NCBI RefSeq assembly: GCF_005938105.1
Contig: NZ_VCPE01000001.1
Location: 372,001-436,000 of the forward strand
Direction: 5' to 3'
From: Brucella haematophila
GTDB lineage: Bacteria; Pseudomonadota; Alphaproteobacteria; Rhizobiales; Rhizobiaceae
Length of the DNA: 64,000 nucleotides
Below are positions 25,490 to 34,268 of the stretch, in pieces. The notes beneath the pieces were generated by a model. The model did no database searches and was not told the origin of the DNA. It was given only the letters and a program-made list of their open reading frames with translations. The position numbers and the translations under genes were made by a program. Every line of letters starts with the position of its first letter. The first letter of the stretch is position 1.

Positions 25490-26452
25490 ATGACGATGAC
25501 CAATTCTACCGGTGGCGGACTATCCGGAGACCCCGGTGCGATAAAACGGCCTTTCATGTCTCGCCTGGCGAACAATCACAACATGCTGGGCTTTCTGTTC
25601 ATGTTGCCCGCAGCGGTCTTTCTGGTCTGCTTTCTGACCTATCCGCTCGGTCTTGGCGTGTGGCTCGGCTTTACCGACACGAAGATTGGCCGCGATGGCA
25701 TTTTCATCGGCTTGGAAAATTACGAATTCCTGTGGGATGACAGCGTCTTCTGGCTGTCGGTGTTCAATACGGTGCTCTACACGACCGTTGCGTCGGTGCT
25801 GAAGTTTGGTCTCGGCCTCTGGCTTGCGCTGCTGCTGAACGAGAACCTGCCGTGCAAATCCTTCTTCCGCGCCATCGTGCTGCTGCCATGGGTGGTGCCG
25901 ACCGTGCTTTCAGCGCTGGCATTCTGGTGGATCTACGATTCCCAGTTCTCGATCATTTCATGGTCGCTGATCAAAATGGGTCTCATCGATCAGCCTATCA
26001 ACTTTCTTGGCGATCCTACCAATGCGCGGCTTTCGGTGATTGCGGCCAATGTCTGGCGCGGCATTCCCTTCGTGGCAATCTCGCTTCTCGCTGGTCTCCA
26101 GACCATTCCGGCCTCATTGCAGGAAGCGGCTTCGCTTGATGGCGCCTCAAGCTGGCAGCGTTTCCGACATGTGACATTGCCGATGCTGACGCCGATCATC
26201 GCCGTTGTGATGACGTTCTCCGTGCTGTTCACCTTTACGGATTTCCAGCTGATCTACGTTCTGACCAAGGGCGGCCCGGTCAATGCAACCCATCTGATGG
26301 CGACCTTGTCTTTCCAGCGCGCCATTCCCGGCGGCCAATTGGGTGAGGGCGCTGCGATTGCCGTCGCGATGATCCCGTTCCTGCTTGCCGCCATCATGTT
26401 TTCTTTCTTCGGCTTGCAACGTCGCAAATGGCAGCAGGGCGGGAGCGACTGA
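25490..26452 (+). CDS. Carbohydrate ABC transporter permease 1
   Basis: 320 residues with six membrane segments (first near LGFLFMLPAAVFLVCFLTYPL) and the coupling motif EAASLDGASSWQRFRHVTLPML. MalF/UgpA type. I start at the ATG at 25490, preceded by GGAGA. The stop lies two bases before the next start. Confidence 0.9.
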   Translation: MTMTNSTGGGLSGDPGAIKRPFMSRLANNHNMLGFLFMLPAAVFLVCFLTYPLGLGVWLGFTDTKIGRDGIFIGLENYEFLWDDSVFWLSVFNTVLYTTVASVLKFGLGLWLALLLNENLPCKSFFRAIVLLPWVVPTVLSALAFWWIYDSQFSIISWSLIKMGLIDQPINFLGDPTNARLSVIAANVWRGIPFVAISLLAGLQTIPASLQEAASLDGASSWQRFRHVTLPMLTPIIAVVMTFSVLFTFTDFQLIYVLTKGGPVNATHLMATLSFQRAIPGGQLGEGAAIAVAMIPFLLAAIMFSFFGLQRRKWQQGGSD

Positions 26453-26454
26453 CA

Positions 26455-27366
26455 ATGGAGATGACCATGAAGTCCAAGGCACCTTCCAATGAAGCCGCTT
26501 TGAAGGACGATAGCCAAGGCATGTCCTATCTCAATCGCCTGCCGAGGCGGGTGGTGACGATCTACATACCCATAGCGCTGTTCGTCTTCGTGCTGCTGTT
26601 TCCGTTTTACTGGATGGCGATAACCGCCGTAAAGCCGAACTCGCAGCTGACGGATTATGACAATTTCAGTCCCTTCTGGGTGGTGGGGCCAACACTCGAC
26701 CATATCAAATATCTGCTGTTCGAGACCTCTTATCCGGGCTGGCTGTGGAACACGATGCTGGTGGCGACGGCTTCCACATTCCTGTCGCTGATTGCATCGG
26801 TTTTGGGAGCTTATGCTATTGAACGAATCCGGTTCACCGGCTCACGCTCTGTCGGCCTGTTCATCTTTCTGGCCTATCTGGTGCCACCATCGATCCTGTT
26901 CATCCCGCTGGCGTTCATCGTGTTCAAGCTCGGCATCTATGACTCGCGTCTGGCGCTGATCTTCACCTATCCCACCTTCCTCATTCCGTTCTGCACATGG
27001 CTGCTGATGGGATATTTCCGCTCCATTCCTTTCGAGCTGGAGGAAAGTGCGCTGGTGGATGGCGCCAATCGTTGGCAGATCCTGCTCAAGATCATCCTGC
27101 CGCTAGCTGTGCCGGGCTTGATCTCGGCGGGCATCTTCGCCTTCACGCTTTCCTGGAACGAGTTCATCTATGCGCTGACATTCATTCAGTCTTCGGAAAA
27201 CAAGACTGTTCCAGTAGGCGTGCTGACGGAACTGGTGCGCGGCGATATTTTCGAATGGGGCGCGCTGATGGCAGGGGCTTTGTTCGGCTCGCTGCCGGTG
27301 GTGATCCTTTATTCCTTCTTCGTTGACTACTACGTGTCGTCAATGACCGGAGCGGTGAAGGAATAG
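26455..27366 (+). CDS. Carbohydrate ABC transporter permease 2
   Basis: 303 residues of MalG/UgpE type, with a 35-residue cytoplasmic N-terminus, six membrane segments and the coupling motif EESALVDGANRWQILLKIILP. GGGAG before the ATG at 26455. Last gene of this operon. Confidence 0.9.
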   Translation: MEMTMKSKAPSNEAALKDDSQGMSYLNRLPRRVVTIYIPIALFVFVLLFPFYWMAITAVKPNSQLTDYDNFSPFWVVGPTLDHIKYLLFETSYPGWLWNTMLVATASTFLSLIASVLGAYAIERIRFTGSRSVGLFIFLAYLVPPSILFIPLAFIVFKLGIYDSRLALIFTYPTFLIPFCTWLLMGYFRSIPFELEESALVDGANRWQILLKIILPLAVPGLISAGIFAFTLSWNEFIYALTFIQSSENKTVPVGVLTELVRGDIFEWGALMAGALFGSLPVVILYSFFVDYYVSSMTGAVKE

Positions 27367-27382
27367 GCGGCGTCGCAGCTTC

Positions 27383-27476
27383 AAGAGCGCCGATCTGATT
27401 GAAGCAGAGCGGCGCTTTTGGCTTCTGTCTTTACGCGCAACCCGGGAACTGTTTCACACTTTTAGGATGCGTGCTC
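27383..27476 (+). repeat. RIME-like dispersed palindromic repeat, copy 2
   Basis: AGAGCGCCGATCTGATTGAA followed by GCAGAGCGGCGCT forms one hairpin; CCGGGAACTGTTTCACAC and TTTTAGGATGCGTGCTC match the second half of the copy at 21511-21615. It begins 16 bp after the permease stop. Confidence 0.65.
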
Positions 27477-27482
27477 ATCAAT

Positions 27483-27555
27483 CATGCCGCAACTGGCCTA
27501 GAGTGGTTCCGGTTAAAACGGAATCGTGGAACCACTCTAGGCCAGTTGCGGCATG
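27483..27555. repeat. Perfect 28-bp inverted repeat
   Basis: The arm CATGCCGCAACTGGCCTAGA plus GTGGTTCC (27483-27510) is repeated exactly in inverse at 27528-27555, with a 17-bp loop. Such a long perfect stem would be very stable in RNA and can terminate transcription from both sides. It may be a mobile palindromic element. No T-run follows. Confidence 0.75.
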
Positions 27556-27626
27556 CGGCTTTAGGGGCTTGTTGAAGATTGCACGTGCATTGCGGGCAAA
27601 AATTCCGCGTTTTAGCAATTCCTTAT

Positions 27627-27647
27627 TGCAATTCATTCGCAATTGCA
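27627..27647. promoter_or_regulatory. Mur-like metal-responsive box upstream of sitA
   Basis: TGCAATT (27627-27633) and AATTGCA (27641-27647) form a perfect inverted repeat with a 7-bp spacer, in an AT-rich stretch 110 bp ahead of sitA. TGCAA/TTGCA palindromes of this size are what Mur (manganese-responsive Fur) recognises in rhizobia. Position and target agree. Not proven. Confidence 0.6.
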
Positions 27648-27756
27648 GAATATGAGAGCTAAGAGGATTCATTCCGGTGTGCAAGTGATCCCGTTTGCAG
27701 GCCGGAATACTATATTTCAGTTGCAAATAATTCTTAATAGCAAGAGTGAGGAATAG

Positions 27757-28671
27757 ATGTTCAACAAGCTGAGACGATTGATCCTGACCGGAATGGCGGG
27801 AGCGACGCTGGCGGCAGTATTGGCCGTTGCACCCTCCGCAGCGCAGGAAAAGTTCACGGCTGTCACAACCTTCACAGTCATTGCCGATATTGCACGAAAT
27901 GTTGCAGGCGACGCTGCGGTCGTGGAATCGATCACCAAACCGGGTGCGGAAATCCATAATTATCAGCCCACACCGGGCGATATAAAACGGGCGCAGGGGG
28001 CACAGCTTATCTTATGGAACGGGCTTAACCTCGAACTCTGGTTTGAAAAGTTCTTTCACAATCTGAAGGACGTGCCGAGCGTGGTGGTTTCGGATGGTGT
28101 AGCGCCGATTGGCATTACGGAAGGGCCATATAGCGGCAAGCCGAACCCACATGCCTGGATGTCGCCGACCGTGGCACTGATCTATGTCGATAATATCCGT
28201 GATGCTTTCGTCAAATACGATCCGGCAAATGCCGACACCTATAAGGCGAATGCCGAAGCCTACAAGCAGAAGATCCGGGCCGCGATTGAGCCGATCAAGG
28301 CAAAGCTTGCCATCGTTCCGGAAGACAAGCGCTGGCTCGTTTCGAGCGAAGGGGCTTTCTCCTATCTCGCGCGCGATTTCGGTCTGAAGGAACTTTATCT
28401 GTGGCCGATCAATGCCGATCAGCAGGGAACGCCGCAGCAGGTGCGCAAGGTAATCGATGCGGTGCGCAAGAATGGCATCACCGTTGTCTTCTCCGAAAGC
28501 ACGATTTCGTCCGCTCCTGCTGAACAGGTGGCTCGGGAAACCGGGGCCCGCTATGGCGGCGTGCTGTACGTGGACTCCCTGACTGACAAGGACGGCCCGG
28601 TGCCAACCTATATCGATCTCTTGCGCGTCACCTCCGACACCATCGTCAAGGGACTGACCAATCAGTCCTGA
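27757..28671 (+). CDS. sitA: Manganese/iron ABC transporter substrate-binding protein
   Basis: 304 residues of cluster A-I metal-binding proteins (SitA/MntC/YfeA). Signal peptide of about 30 residues ends SAAQE. Metal-site regions visible are GAEIHNYQPTPGDIKRAQGA, NPHAWMSP, the glutamate region in VVFSESTISS and the aspartate in LYVDSLTDKDG. It captures Mn(II) and/or Fe(II) in the periplasm for SitBCD. The Mur-like box upstream supports manganese control. Confidence 0.92.
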   Translation: MFNKLRRLILTGMAGATLAAVLAVAPSAAQEKFTAVTTFTVIADIARNVAGDAAVVESITKPGAEIHNYQPTPGDIKRAQGAQLILWNGLNLELWFEKFFHNLKDVPSVVVSDGVAPIGITEGPYSGKPNPHAWMSPTVALIYVDNIRDAFVKYDPANADTYKANAEAYKQKIRAAIEPIKAKLAIVPEDKRWLVSSEGAFSYLARDFGLKELYLWPINADQQGTPQQVRKVIDAVRKNGITVVFSESTISSAPAEQVARETGARYGGVLYVDSLTDKDGPVPTYIDLLRVTSDTIVKGLTNQS

Positions 28672-28693
28672 TCCGATCATTGCCCATGCCGGT

Positions 28694-28712
28694 GCCCGCC
28701 ATTGTGGCGGGC
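28694..28712 (+). other. Intercistronic hairpin after sitA
   Basis: GCCCGCC and GGCGGGC pair perfectly around ATTGT. It lies between the sitA stop and the sitB start, with no T-run, and may stabilise the sitA message. Confidence 0.55.
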
Positions 28713-28743
28713 GCTTACTCGATCCTTATGAAAGATTTATCCG

Positions 28744-29649
28744 ATGAATGCTCAACCCGACTGGCAGAGCCATTTCGGTTCCGGTTCTGAAGATGGCGGC
28801 ATTGCCGTCGATGGCGCCACCGTCACCTATCGCAACGGCCTGACTGCTTTGCGCGATGCGAGTTTTCGCATCCCGACCGGCACGATTGCGGCGCTTGTCG
28901 GTGTCAACGGGTCGGGCAAGTCAACCTTGTTCAAGGCGATCATGGGCTTTGTGCGTGTTGCGCGTGGCTCGATCCGGGTGCTGGGCATGACGGTTGAGGA
29001 AGCCTTGCGCAAGAACCTCGTCGCCTATGTACCGCAATCGGAAGAGGTGGACTGGAATTTTCCGGTTCTGGTCGAGGATGTGGTGATGATGGGCCGCTAT
29101 GGCCATATGGGCATGATGCGGATACCAAAAGCTGCCGATCATGAAGCCGTGGCCAATGCGCTTGCCCGCGTGAATATGAGCGAGTTTCGCAAGCGCCAGA
29201 TCGGGGAGTTGTCCGGTGGACAGAAAAAGCGCGTCTTCCTTGCCCGCGCTCTGGCACAGGACGGTCGCGTCATTCTACTCGATGAGCCGTTTACCGGCGT
29301 TGACGTCAAGACCGAAGAACAGATCATTACGCTGTTGCGCGAACTGCGCGACGAAGGCCGCGTGATGCTGGTTTCAACGCATAATCTCGGTTCCGTGCCG
29401 GAGTTCTGCGACCGCACGATCCTGATCAAAGGCACAGTGCTGGCCTATGGGCTGACCTCGGACACGTTCACCCAGAACAATCTGGAAAAGACCTTTGGCG
29501 GCGTTCTGCGCCATTTCGTTTTGAACGAAACGCAAGGCGGAGCTTCCGCCTCGATTGGCGTGATTACCGACGATGAACGCCCGCTGATCCTTCAAGGTGG
29601 CAAGGCAGCCATTCGCAATACGGGCGATGCGGAAGGAGGGCAGGAATGA
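28744..29649 (+). CDS. sitB: Manganese/iron ABC transporter ATP-binding protein
   Basis: 301 residues: Walker [30 protein letters not shown] (typical of metal ABC ATPases), signature [14 protein letters not shown] and [11 protein letters not shown]. The C-terminal 45 residues past the core are variable. It overlaps sitC by 4 bp. Confidence 0.92.
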   Translation: MNAQPDWQSHFGSGSEDGGIAVDGATVTYRNGLTALRDASFRIPTGTIAALVGVNGSGKSTLFKAIMGFVRVARGSIRVLGMTVEEALRKNLVAYVPQSEEVDWNFPVLVEDVVMMGRYGHMGMMRIPKAADHEAVANALARVNMSEFRKRQIGELSGGQKKRVFLARALAQDGRVILLDEPFTGVDVKTEEQIITLLRELRDEGRVMLVSTHNLGSVPEFCDRTILIKGTVLAYGLTSDTFTQNNLEKTFGGVLRHFVLNETQGGASASIGVITDDERPLILQGGKAAIRNTGDAEGGQE

Positions 29650-30512
29650 TGGAAATGCTTCTCCAGCCATTTACCTATGGCTACATGCTTGATGCCATGT
29701 GGGTGTCGGCGCTGGTCGGCGGGGTCTGCGCTTTCCTGTCGTGCTATCTAATGCTCAAGGGCTGGTCGCTGATCGGCGACGCCTTGTCCCATTCCATCGT
29801 TCCCGGTGTTGCCGGAGCCTATATGCTGGGACTGCCGTTTTCCATCGGCGCGTTCTTTTCCGGCGGGCTGGCGGCGGCAGCCATGCTGTTCTTGAACCAA
29901 CGAACCAAGCTGAAGGAAGACGCCATTATCGGCCTGATCTTCTCGGGCTTTTTCGGGTTGGGCCTGTTCATGGTGTCGATCTCGCCAACCTCGGTCAACA
30001 TCCAGACCATCGTGCTCGGCAATATTCTGGCGATCACGCCAGGCGACAAGCTTCAGCTTGGTATCATCGGCTTCGTGTCGCTCGCGATTCTGCTCGTCAA
30101 ATGGAAAGACCTCATGGTCACATTCTTTGATGAAAGCCACGCGCGTTCGATTGGCCTCAATCCGACAGCCTTGAAGATCATGTTCTTCACGCTTCTCTCG
30201 GCATCAACGGTTGCCGCGCTTCAGACGGTTGGCGCTTTCCTCGTCATTTGCATGGTGGTGACACCGGGCGCCACGGCCTATCTGCTGACGGATCGCTTTC
30301 CGCGACTGCTGGTCATCGCCGTGATGATCGGTGCGGCCACCAGTTTTCTGGGCGCTTATGCAAGCTATTTCCTCGACGGCGCAACGGGTGGCATCATCGT
30401 CGTGTTGCAGACGGCCATTTTCCTGTGCGCATTCTTCTTCGCGCCGAAGCACGGCATGCTTGCGAGCCGACGCCGCGCCGCTGAGACCCAGGCACTGGAG
30501 GCGTCACAATGA
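29646..30512 (+). CDS. sitC: Manganese/iron ABC transporter permease
   Basis: 288 residues, ABC-3 family with eight or so membrane segments ([20 protein letters not shown] is the family hallmark). Overlaps both neighbours by 4 bp. Two adjacent ATGs (29646 and 29649) could serve as start. Confidence 0.92.
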   Translation: MMEMLLQPFTYGYMLDAMWVSALVGGVCAFLSCYLMLKGWSLIGDALSHSIVPGVAGAYMLGLPFSIGAFFSGGLAAAAMLFLNQRTKLKEDAIIGLIFSGFFGLGLFMVSISPTSVNIQTIVLGNILAITPGDKLQLGIIGFVSLAILLVKWKDLMVTFFDESHARSIGLNPTALKIMFFTLLSASTVAALQTVGAFLVICMVVTPGATAYLLTDRFPRLLVIAVMIGAATSFLGAYASYFLDGATGGIIVVLQTAIFLCAFFFAPKHGMLASRRRAAETQALEASQ

Positions 30513-31354
30513 GCATTATCGACACGCTTCTTTCGCCATTCGAATTTCCGTTCATGGTCAATGCGCTGGTGATCTCGGTCACAGTCTCTATCCCCATGGC
30601 GCTACTGTCCTGTTTTCTGGTTCTCAAGGGCTGGTCGCTGATGGGCGATGCAATCAGTCACGCGGTGTTTCCTGGCGTCGTCCTCGCCTATGTCGTGGGC
30701 TTTCCCTATGCGGTCGGCGCGTTTGTCGCGGGCATGTTCTGCGCCATCGCGACAGGCTTTTTGAAAGATAACAGCCGCATCAAGCAGGATACGGTCATGG
30801 GTGTGGTGTTTTCCGGCATGTTCGGGCTGGGGCTGGTGCTCTATGTCAAAGTGAGGCCGGACGTCCATCTCGACCACATTCTGTTTGGCGATATGCTCGG
30901 TGTTTCGCGGTTCGATATCGGACAGGCGGGCCTCATTGCTCTCCTCACTGTGGCGATCATCGGCATCAAATGGAAAGACTTCCTTTTGCACGCCTTCGAT
31001 CCCGCGCAGGCGAGGGCCGTGGGCCTTCGGGTCAACCTCCTGCATTACGGGCTGCTCAGCCTCATCTCGCTGACGATTGTGGGCGCGTTGCAGGCCGTTG
31101 GCATCATCCTTGCCATCGCCATGCTGATCGCGCCGGGCGCCATTGCGTTTCTTCTGACACGCAAGTTCAGCACCATGCTGGTTCTGTCGTCGGTCATTGC
31201 TGCGGTTGGTTCTTTCACAGGCGTCTATCTGTCGTTCTTCATCGACAGCGCGCCTGCTCCGACGATTGTGCTTTTGCTTTCAATGATTTTCGTGGCGGCC
31301 TTCATTTATGCCACGCGCAAGGCAACCCGCGTCGAGGCGTCGGAGATGGCTTGA
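30509..31354 (+). CDS. sitD: Manganese/iron ABC transporter permease
   Basis: 281 residues, second ABC-3 permease (LKGWSLMGDAISHAVFPGVV). It forms a heterodimer with SitC. Last gene of the sit operon. Confidence 0.92.
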   Translation: MSIIDTLLSPFEFPFMVNALVISVTVSIPMALLSCFLVLKGWSLMGDAISHAVFPGVVLAYVVGFPYAVGAFVAGMFCAIATGFLKDNSRIKQDTVMGVVFSGMFGLGLVLYVKVRPDVHLDHILFGDMLGVSRFDIGQAGLIALLTVAIIGIKWKDFLLHAFDPAQARAVGLRVNLLHYGLLSLISLTIVGALQAVGIILAIAMLIAPGAIAFLLTRKFSTMLVLSSVIAAVGSFTGVYLSFFIDSAPAPTIVLLLSMIFVAAFIYATRKATRVEASEMA

Positions 31355-31399
31355 TCGCAGGGGCTTCTTCGAATCTCCCAATTTCTGCATAGTGGCGAG

Positions 31400-32212
31400 A
31401 TGAAGAAAGAAGCAACGGCATTGAAGATCTATCTGAAGCGCGGATTATCCACGGTGGCCATGATGCTCGTGGCGGCGATGTCCTGTCCGGTTCAAGCGCA
31501 GGAAACAGACAAGCCGGGGATCTGCGAGGCGGATAGTTTCGAAGATACGAAATATATCATCTGCAAGCCTGATAACGGCGTCGCCGGGTTGAGGCTGTTC
31601 TGGAAAGGGGCTGATGGCCAGCCTTATCGGACATTCTCCGGTGTTGCCAAGGCCGTCGGCAATGACGGCCACACGCTTGCTTTCGCGATGAATGCCGGAA
31701 TGTACGGAGCTGATTTTGCGCCGATTGGCCTTTATGTCGAGAATGAACAGGAACTGCGTCCCGCCAACAGGCAGAAAGGCGAAAGCGCAGGCGGTCCTGT
31801 GCCGAATTTCTACAAGAAACCGAATGGCGTTTTCTTCTGGGATGAGAAGGGCGCGGGAATTCTCCCCACCGACACGTTCTTAAAACGCAAGCCGAAGGCC
31901 AGTTTTGCGACCCAGTCCGGGCCCCTGCTGGTCATCCGCAACAAATTGCACCCGGCTTTCATTGCAGGCTCGACGGACCGCACGCGCCGCAGTGGCGTCG
32001 GTGTTTGCGAGAACGGTGCCGTGCGTTTTGCGATCAGCGAAGCCCCGGTGAATTTCCATGATTTCGCGCGCATGTTCCGGGATCATCTGAAATGTCCGAA
32101 TGCGCTGTTTCTCGATGGCGGAAACGGTACAGGCATTTATAGCCCTGCACTGGGCCGTAACGACATCTCCTGGCATGGTGGTTTTGGCCCGATTGTCGGC
32201 TTCGTGGAATAG
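31400..32212 (+). CDS. Phosphodiester glycosidase family protein (NAGPA/DUF2233 domain), exported
   Basis: 270 residues. The N-terminal segment with TVAMMLVAAMSCPVQAQ is a signal peptide, so the protein is periplasmic. The domain is recognisable from AMNAGMYGADFAPIGLYVEN, TQSGPLLVIRNKLHPAF and ALFLDGGNGTGIYSP, typical of the N-acetylglucosamine-1-phosphodiester glycosidase-like family (YigE). The family cleaves sugar-phosphodiester bonds; the natural substrate here is not known. It stands alone between sitD and the convergent LysR gene. Confidence 0.82.
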   Translation: MKKEATALKIYLKRGLSTVAMMLVAAMSCPVQAQETDKPGICEADSFEDTKYIICKPDNGVAGLRLFWKGADGQPYRTFSGVAKAVGNDGHTLAFAMNAGMYGADFAPIGLYVENEQELRPANRQKGESAGGPVPNFYKKPNGVFFWDEKGAGILPTDTFLKRKPKASFATQSGPLLVIRNKLHPAFIAGSTDRTRRSGVGVCENGAVRFAISEAPVNFHDFARMFRDHLKCPNALFLDGGNGTGIYSPALGRNDISWHGGFGPIVGFVE

Positions 32213-32226
32213 GAGTATCCGCCGCG

Positions 32227-33123
32227 TCAACGGTCGTTAGGTGTTTCGATGAGTTCCATCGCAAGTGCCCGTGCTCTGTCGGAAATGTCTGGATTGAAGA
32301 CCAGCCAATAGCCGTTATCGCTTGTCTGGGATATATCGCAGGCATGGACAAGTTGTCCGCGCTGCACCGCGCCGTCGATCAGCCCGGACCAGCCAAGCGC
32401 GACACCTTGATCGGCAATCGCCGCCTCAATCACCAGATTATAGGTATTGAAAACGAGGCCATAATTGCCGTCGACGATTTCCTCACCAATGGCATTCAGC
32501 CAAGACTGCCATGTGAACCAGCGATCCCCCTGCAATGTGTCGAGATGCAGCAGCGAGGCTGCGCCAAGCCCTTTGCCGTTGGGAAAACCGCCGCTTTTTT
32601 CGAGAAAAGCGGGTGAGCAGACTGGCACTACTTTTTCGCCGATGAAAGGGACGGAGCCCTTGGGGAAATCATTGCGTCCGCCAAACAGGATTGCGATATC
32701 GGCCTCGCGATAGTCGAGCGGCTGGAGCATGGAGGAAGCCGTGATACGCACGTCGACCTCGGGATGTTTCGGCCTGAATTGCGCCACGCGGGGCATTAGC
32801 CAGAAAGTCGCAAAGCCGTAATCCGTTGCAATCCGCAAACCGGGTGAGCGCTGCCTGCGCCTGATCTGCTGCACGGCGTCTTCGATTCCATCCAGACCAG
32901 CCCGCACAGCCGCATAGAGAATTCGCCCATCGGGCAGAATTTCAACGCCGCGTGCCCGCCTAGCAAACAGGGTGACGCCCAAACGGTCTTCCATCCGTTT
33001 TATTTGATAGCTGACGGCAGGTTGTGTCATGCCGAGTTCACGCGCTGCGAGGGTCAGATTTTCCAAACGTCCGACCGCTTCGAAAACGCCAAGGCTGCCA
33101 AGATCCCAGGATGGAGAAACCAT
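32227..33123 (-). CDS. LysR-family regulator, choline-sulfate utilisation type
   Basis: 298 residues with an N-terminal winged helix (NLTLAARELGMTQPAVSYQI, then RLGVTLFARRARGVEI) and a substrate-binding effector domain. It is divergent from choX with 140 bp between starts, and betC follows choX. That is the usual place of the choline-sulfate-utilisation LysR regulator. Likely role: activation of choX-betC in the presence of choline sulfate or choline. Confidence 0.88.
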   Translation of the reverse strand: MVSPSWDLGSLGVFEAVGRLENLTLAARELGMTQPAVSYQIKRMEDRLGVTLFARRARGVEILPDGRILYAAVRAGLDGIEDAVQQIRRRQRSPGLRIATDYGFATFWLMPRVAQFRPKHPEVDVRITASSMLQPLDYREADIAILFGGRNDFPKGSVPFIGEKVVPVCSPAFLEKSGGFPNGKGLGAASLLHLDTLQGDRWFTWQSWLNAIGEEIVDGNYGLVFNTYNLVIEAAIADQGVALGWSGLIDGAVQRGQLVHACDISQTSDNGYWLVFNPDISDRARALAMELIETPNDR

Positions 33124-33263
33124 AAAGAGCCTTTATATCGTCGATAAAAAATGAATGGGTTTTTCCTTAGCGCAAATGGTGTTTTCCTGAAAGTCGAAAT
33201 GCAAGCCATAACGGCTTTTGATTGTACGAGATGCAGAATGCATCCATCAACGAGGGGTCTCCG

Positions 33264-34208
33264 ATGCGTTATTTGAAGATGACTGCACTGGCGTTTACGG
33301 CGTTCACGGGGCTGGCGGGATCGGCTTATGCTGCCGATCCGGCTGCATGCGAAACCATCCGCCTGTCCGATCCAGGCTGGACCGATATTACCTCGACCAA
33401 TTCCATCGCAAGTGTGCTGCTGACCGGCCTTGGCTATAAGCCCGATGTGAAGACAATGTCTGTGCCGATTGGCTATGAAGCCCTGAAGACCGGCAATCTC
33501 GATGTCTTCCTCGGTAACTGGATGCCCGCACAGCAGAAATTCCGCGATGATCTCGACAAGGCCAAAGCCGCCGAAGTGATTGTCAAAAATCTGGAAGGCG
33601 CAAAATTCACGCTTGCAGTGCCGGATTATGTCGCGAGCGAAGGGATCAAGGATTTTGCCGACCTTGCTGCCCATGGCGATAAATTCGGCAAGGAGATTTA
33701 CGGTATCGAGCCGGGTGCTCCGGCCAACCAGAATATCCAGAAGATCATCGAAGATCCGAAATTCAAGCTGAACGGCTGGAAGATCGTGGAGTCCAGCGAG
33801 CAGGCCATGCTTGCGCAGGTGGACCGCAAGAACAAGGACAAGGGTTGGGTCGTGTTTCTCGCCTGGGCTCCGCATCCTATGAACACCAAGCTGAAGATTG
33901 AATATCTGTCGGGTGGCGATGATTATTTCGGCCCCAACTATGGCGGCGCGGAAGTCTACACGCTGGCCCGCACCGGCTGGCCGGCGAACTGCCCGAATGC
34001 TGCAACCTTCTTCAAGAACCTTACCTTCACCGTCGATATTGAAAACGAGCTGATGGGCAAGATTCTGGACGAAGGTGCGGAAGGTCCAGCGGCTGCGAAG
34101 GAATGGCTGAAAGCCCATCCGGAACAGATCGACAAATGGCTGGCTGGCGTGACCACGCTGAAGGGCGAACCCGGCGCTGCCGCCGTCAAGGCAAGCCTCG
34201 GTCTCTGA
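33264..34208 (+). CDS. choX: Choline ABC transporter substrate-binding protein
   Basis: 314 residues, with a signal peptide ending GSAYAAD. Family features are CETIRLSDPGWTDITSTNSI, LGNWMPAQ and VVFLAWAPHPMNTKL, which match ChoX/OpuAC-type quaternary-amine binders. I chose the ATG at 33264 behind GAGGGG; the frame opens at 33222. No choW or choV permease/ATPase genes follow, so it must use components encoded elsewhere. Confidence 0.9.
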   Translation: MRYLKMTALAFTAFTGLAGSAYAADPAACETIRLSDPGWTDITSTNSIASVLLTGLGYKPDVKTMSVPIGYEALKTGNLDVFLGNWMPAQQKFRDDLDKAKAAEVIVKNLEGAKFTLAVPDYVASEGIKDFADLAAHGDKFGKEIYGIEPGAPANQNIQKIIEDPKFKLNGWKIVESSEQAMLAQVDRKNKDKGWVVFLAWAPHPMNTKLKIEYLSGGDDYFGPNYGGAEVYTLARTGWPANCPNAATFFKNLTFTVDIENELMGKILDEGAEGPAAAKEWLKAHPEQIDKWLAGVTTLKGEPGAAAVKASLGL

Positions 34209-34230
34209 TCGTCAAACGTAAAGATTGCAA

Positions 34231-34252
34231 GGCGGGCATTTCGATGCCCGCC
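34231..34252 (+). other. UUCG-loop hairpin between choX and betC
   Basis: GGCGGGCAT and ATGCCCGCC pair perfectly around TTCG, an unusually stable tetraloop. It sits 22 bp past the choX stop and 17 bp before the betC start. It may lower betC expression relative to choX. Confidence 0.65.
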
Positions 34253-34268
34253 ATTTCGCGTTTCACTT

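Larger units (their letters stand above)
27367..27756. other. 390-bp intergenic region with repeat, long palindrome and metal-regulator box
   Basis: It contains in order a dispersed repeat (27383-27476), a 28-bp-arm perfect inverted repeat (27483-27555) and a Mur-like box (27627-27647) ahead of sitA. No gene was found in it. Confidence 0.7.
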
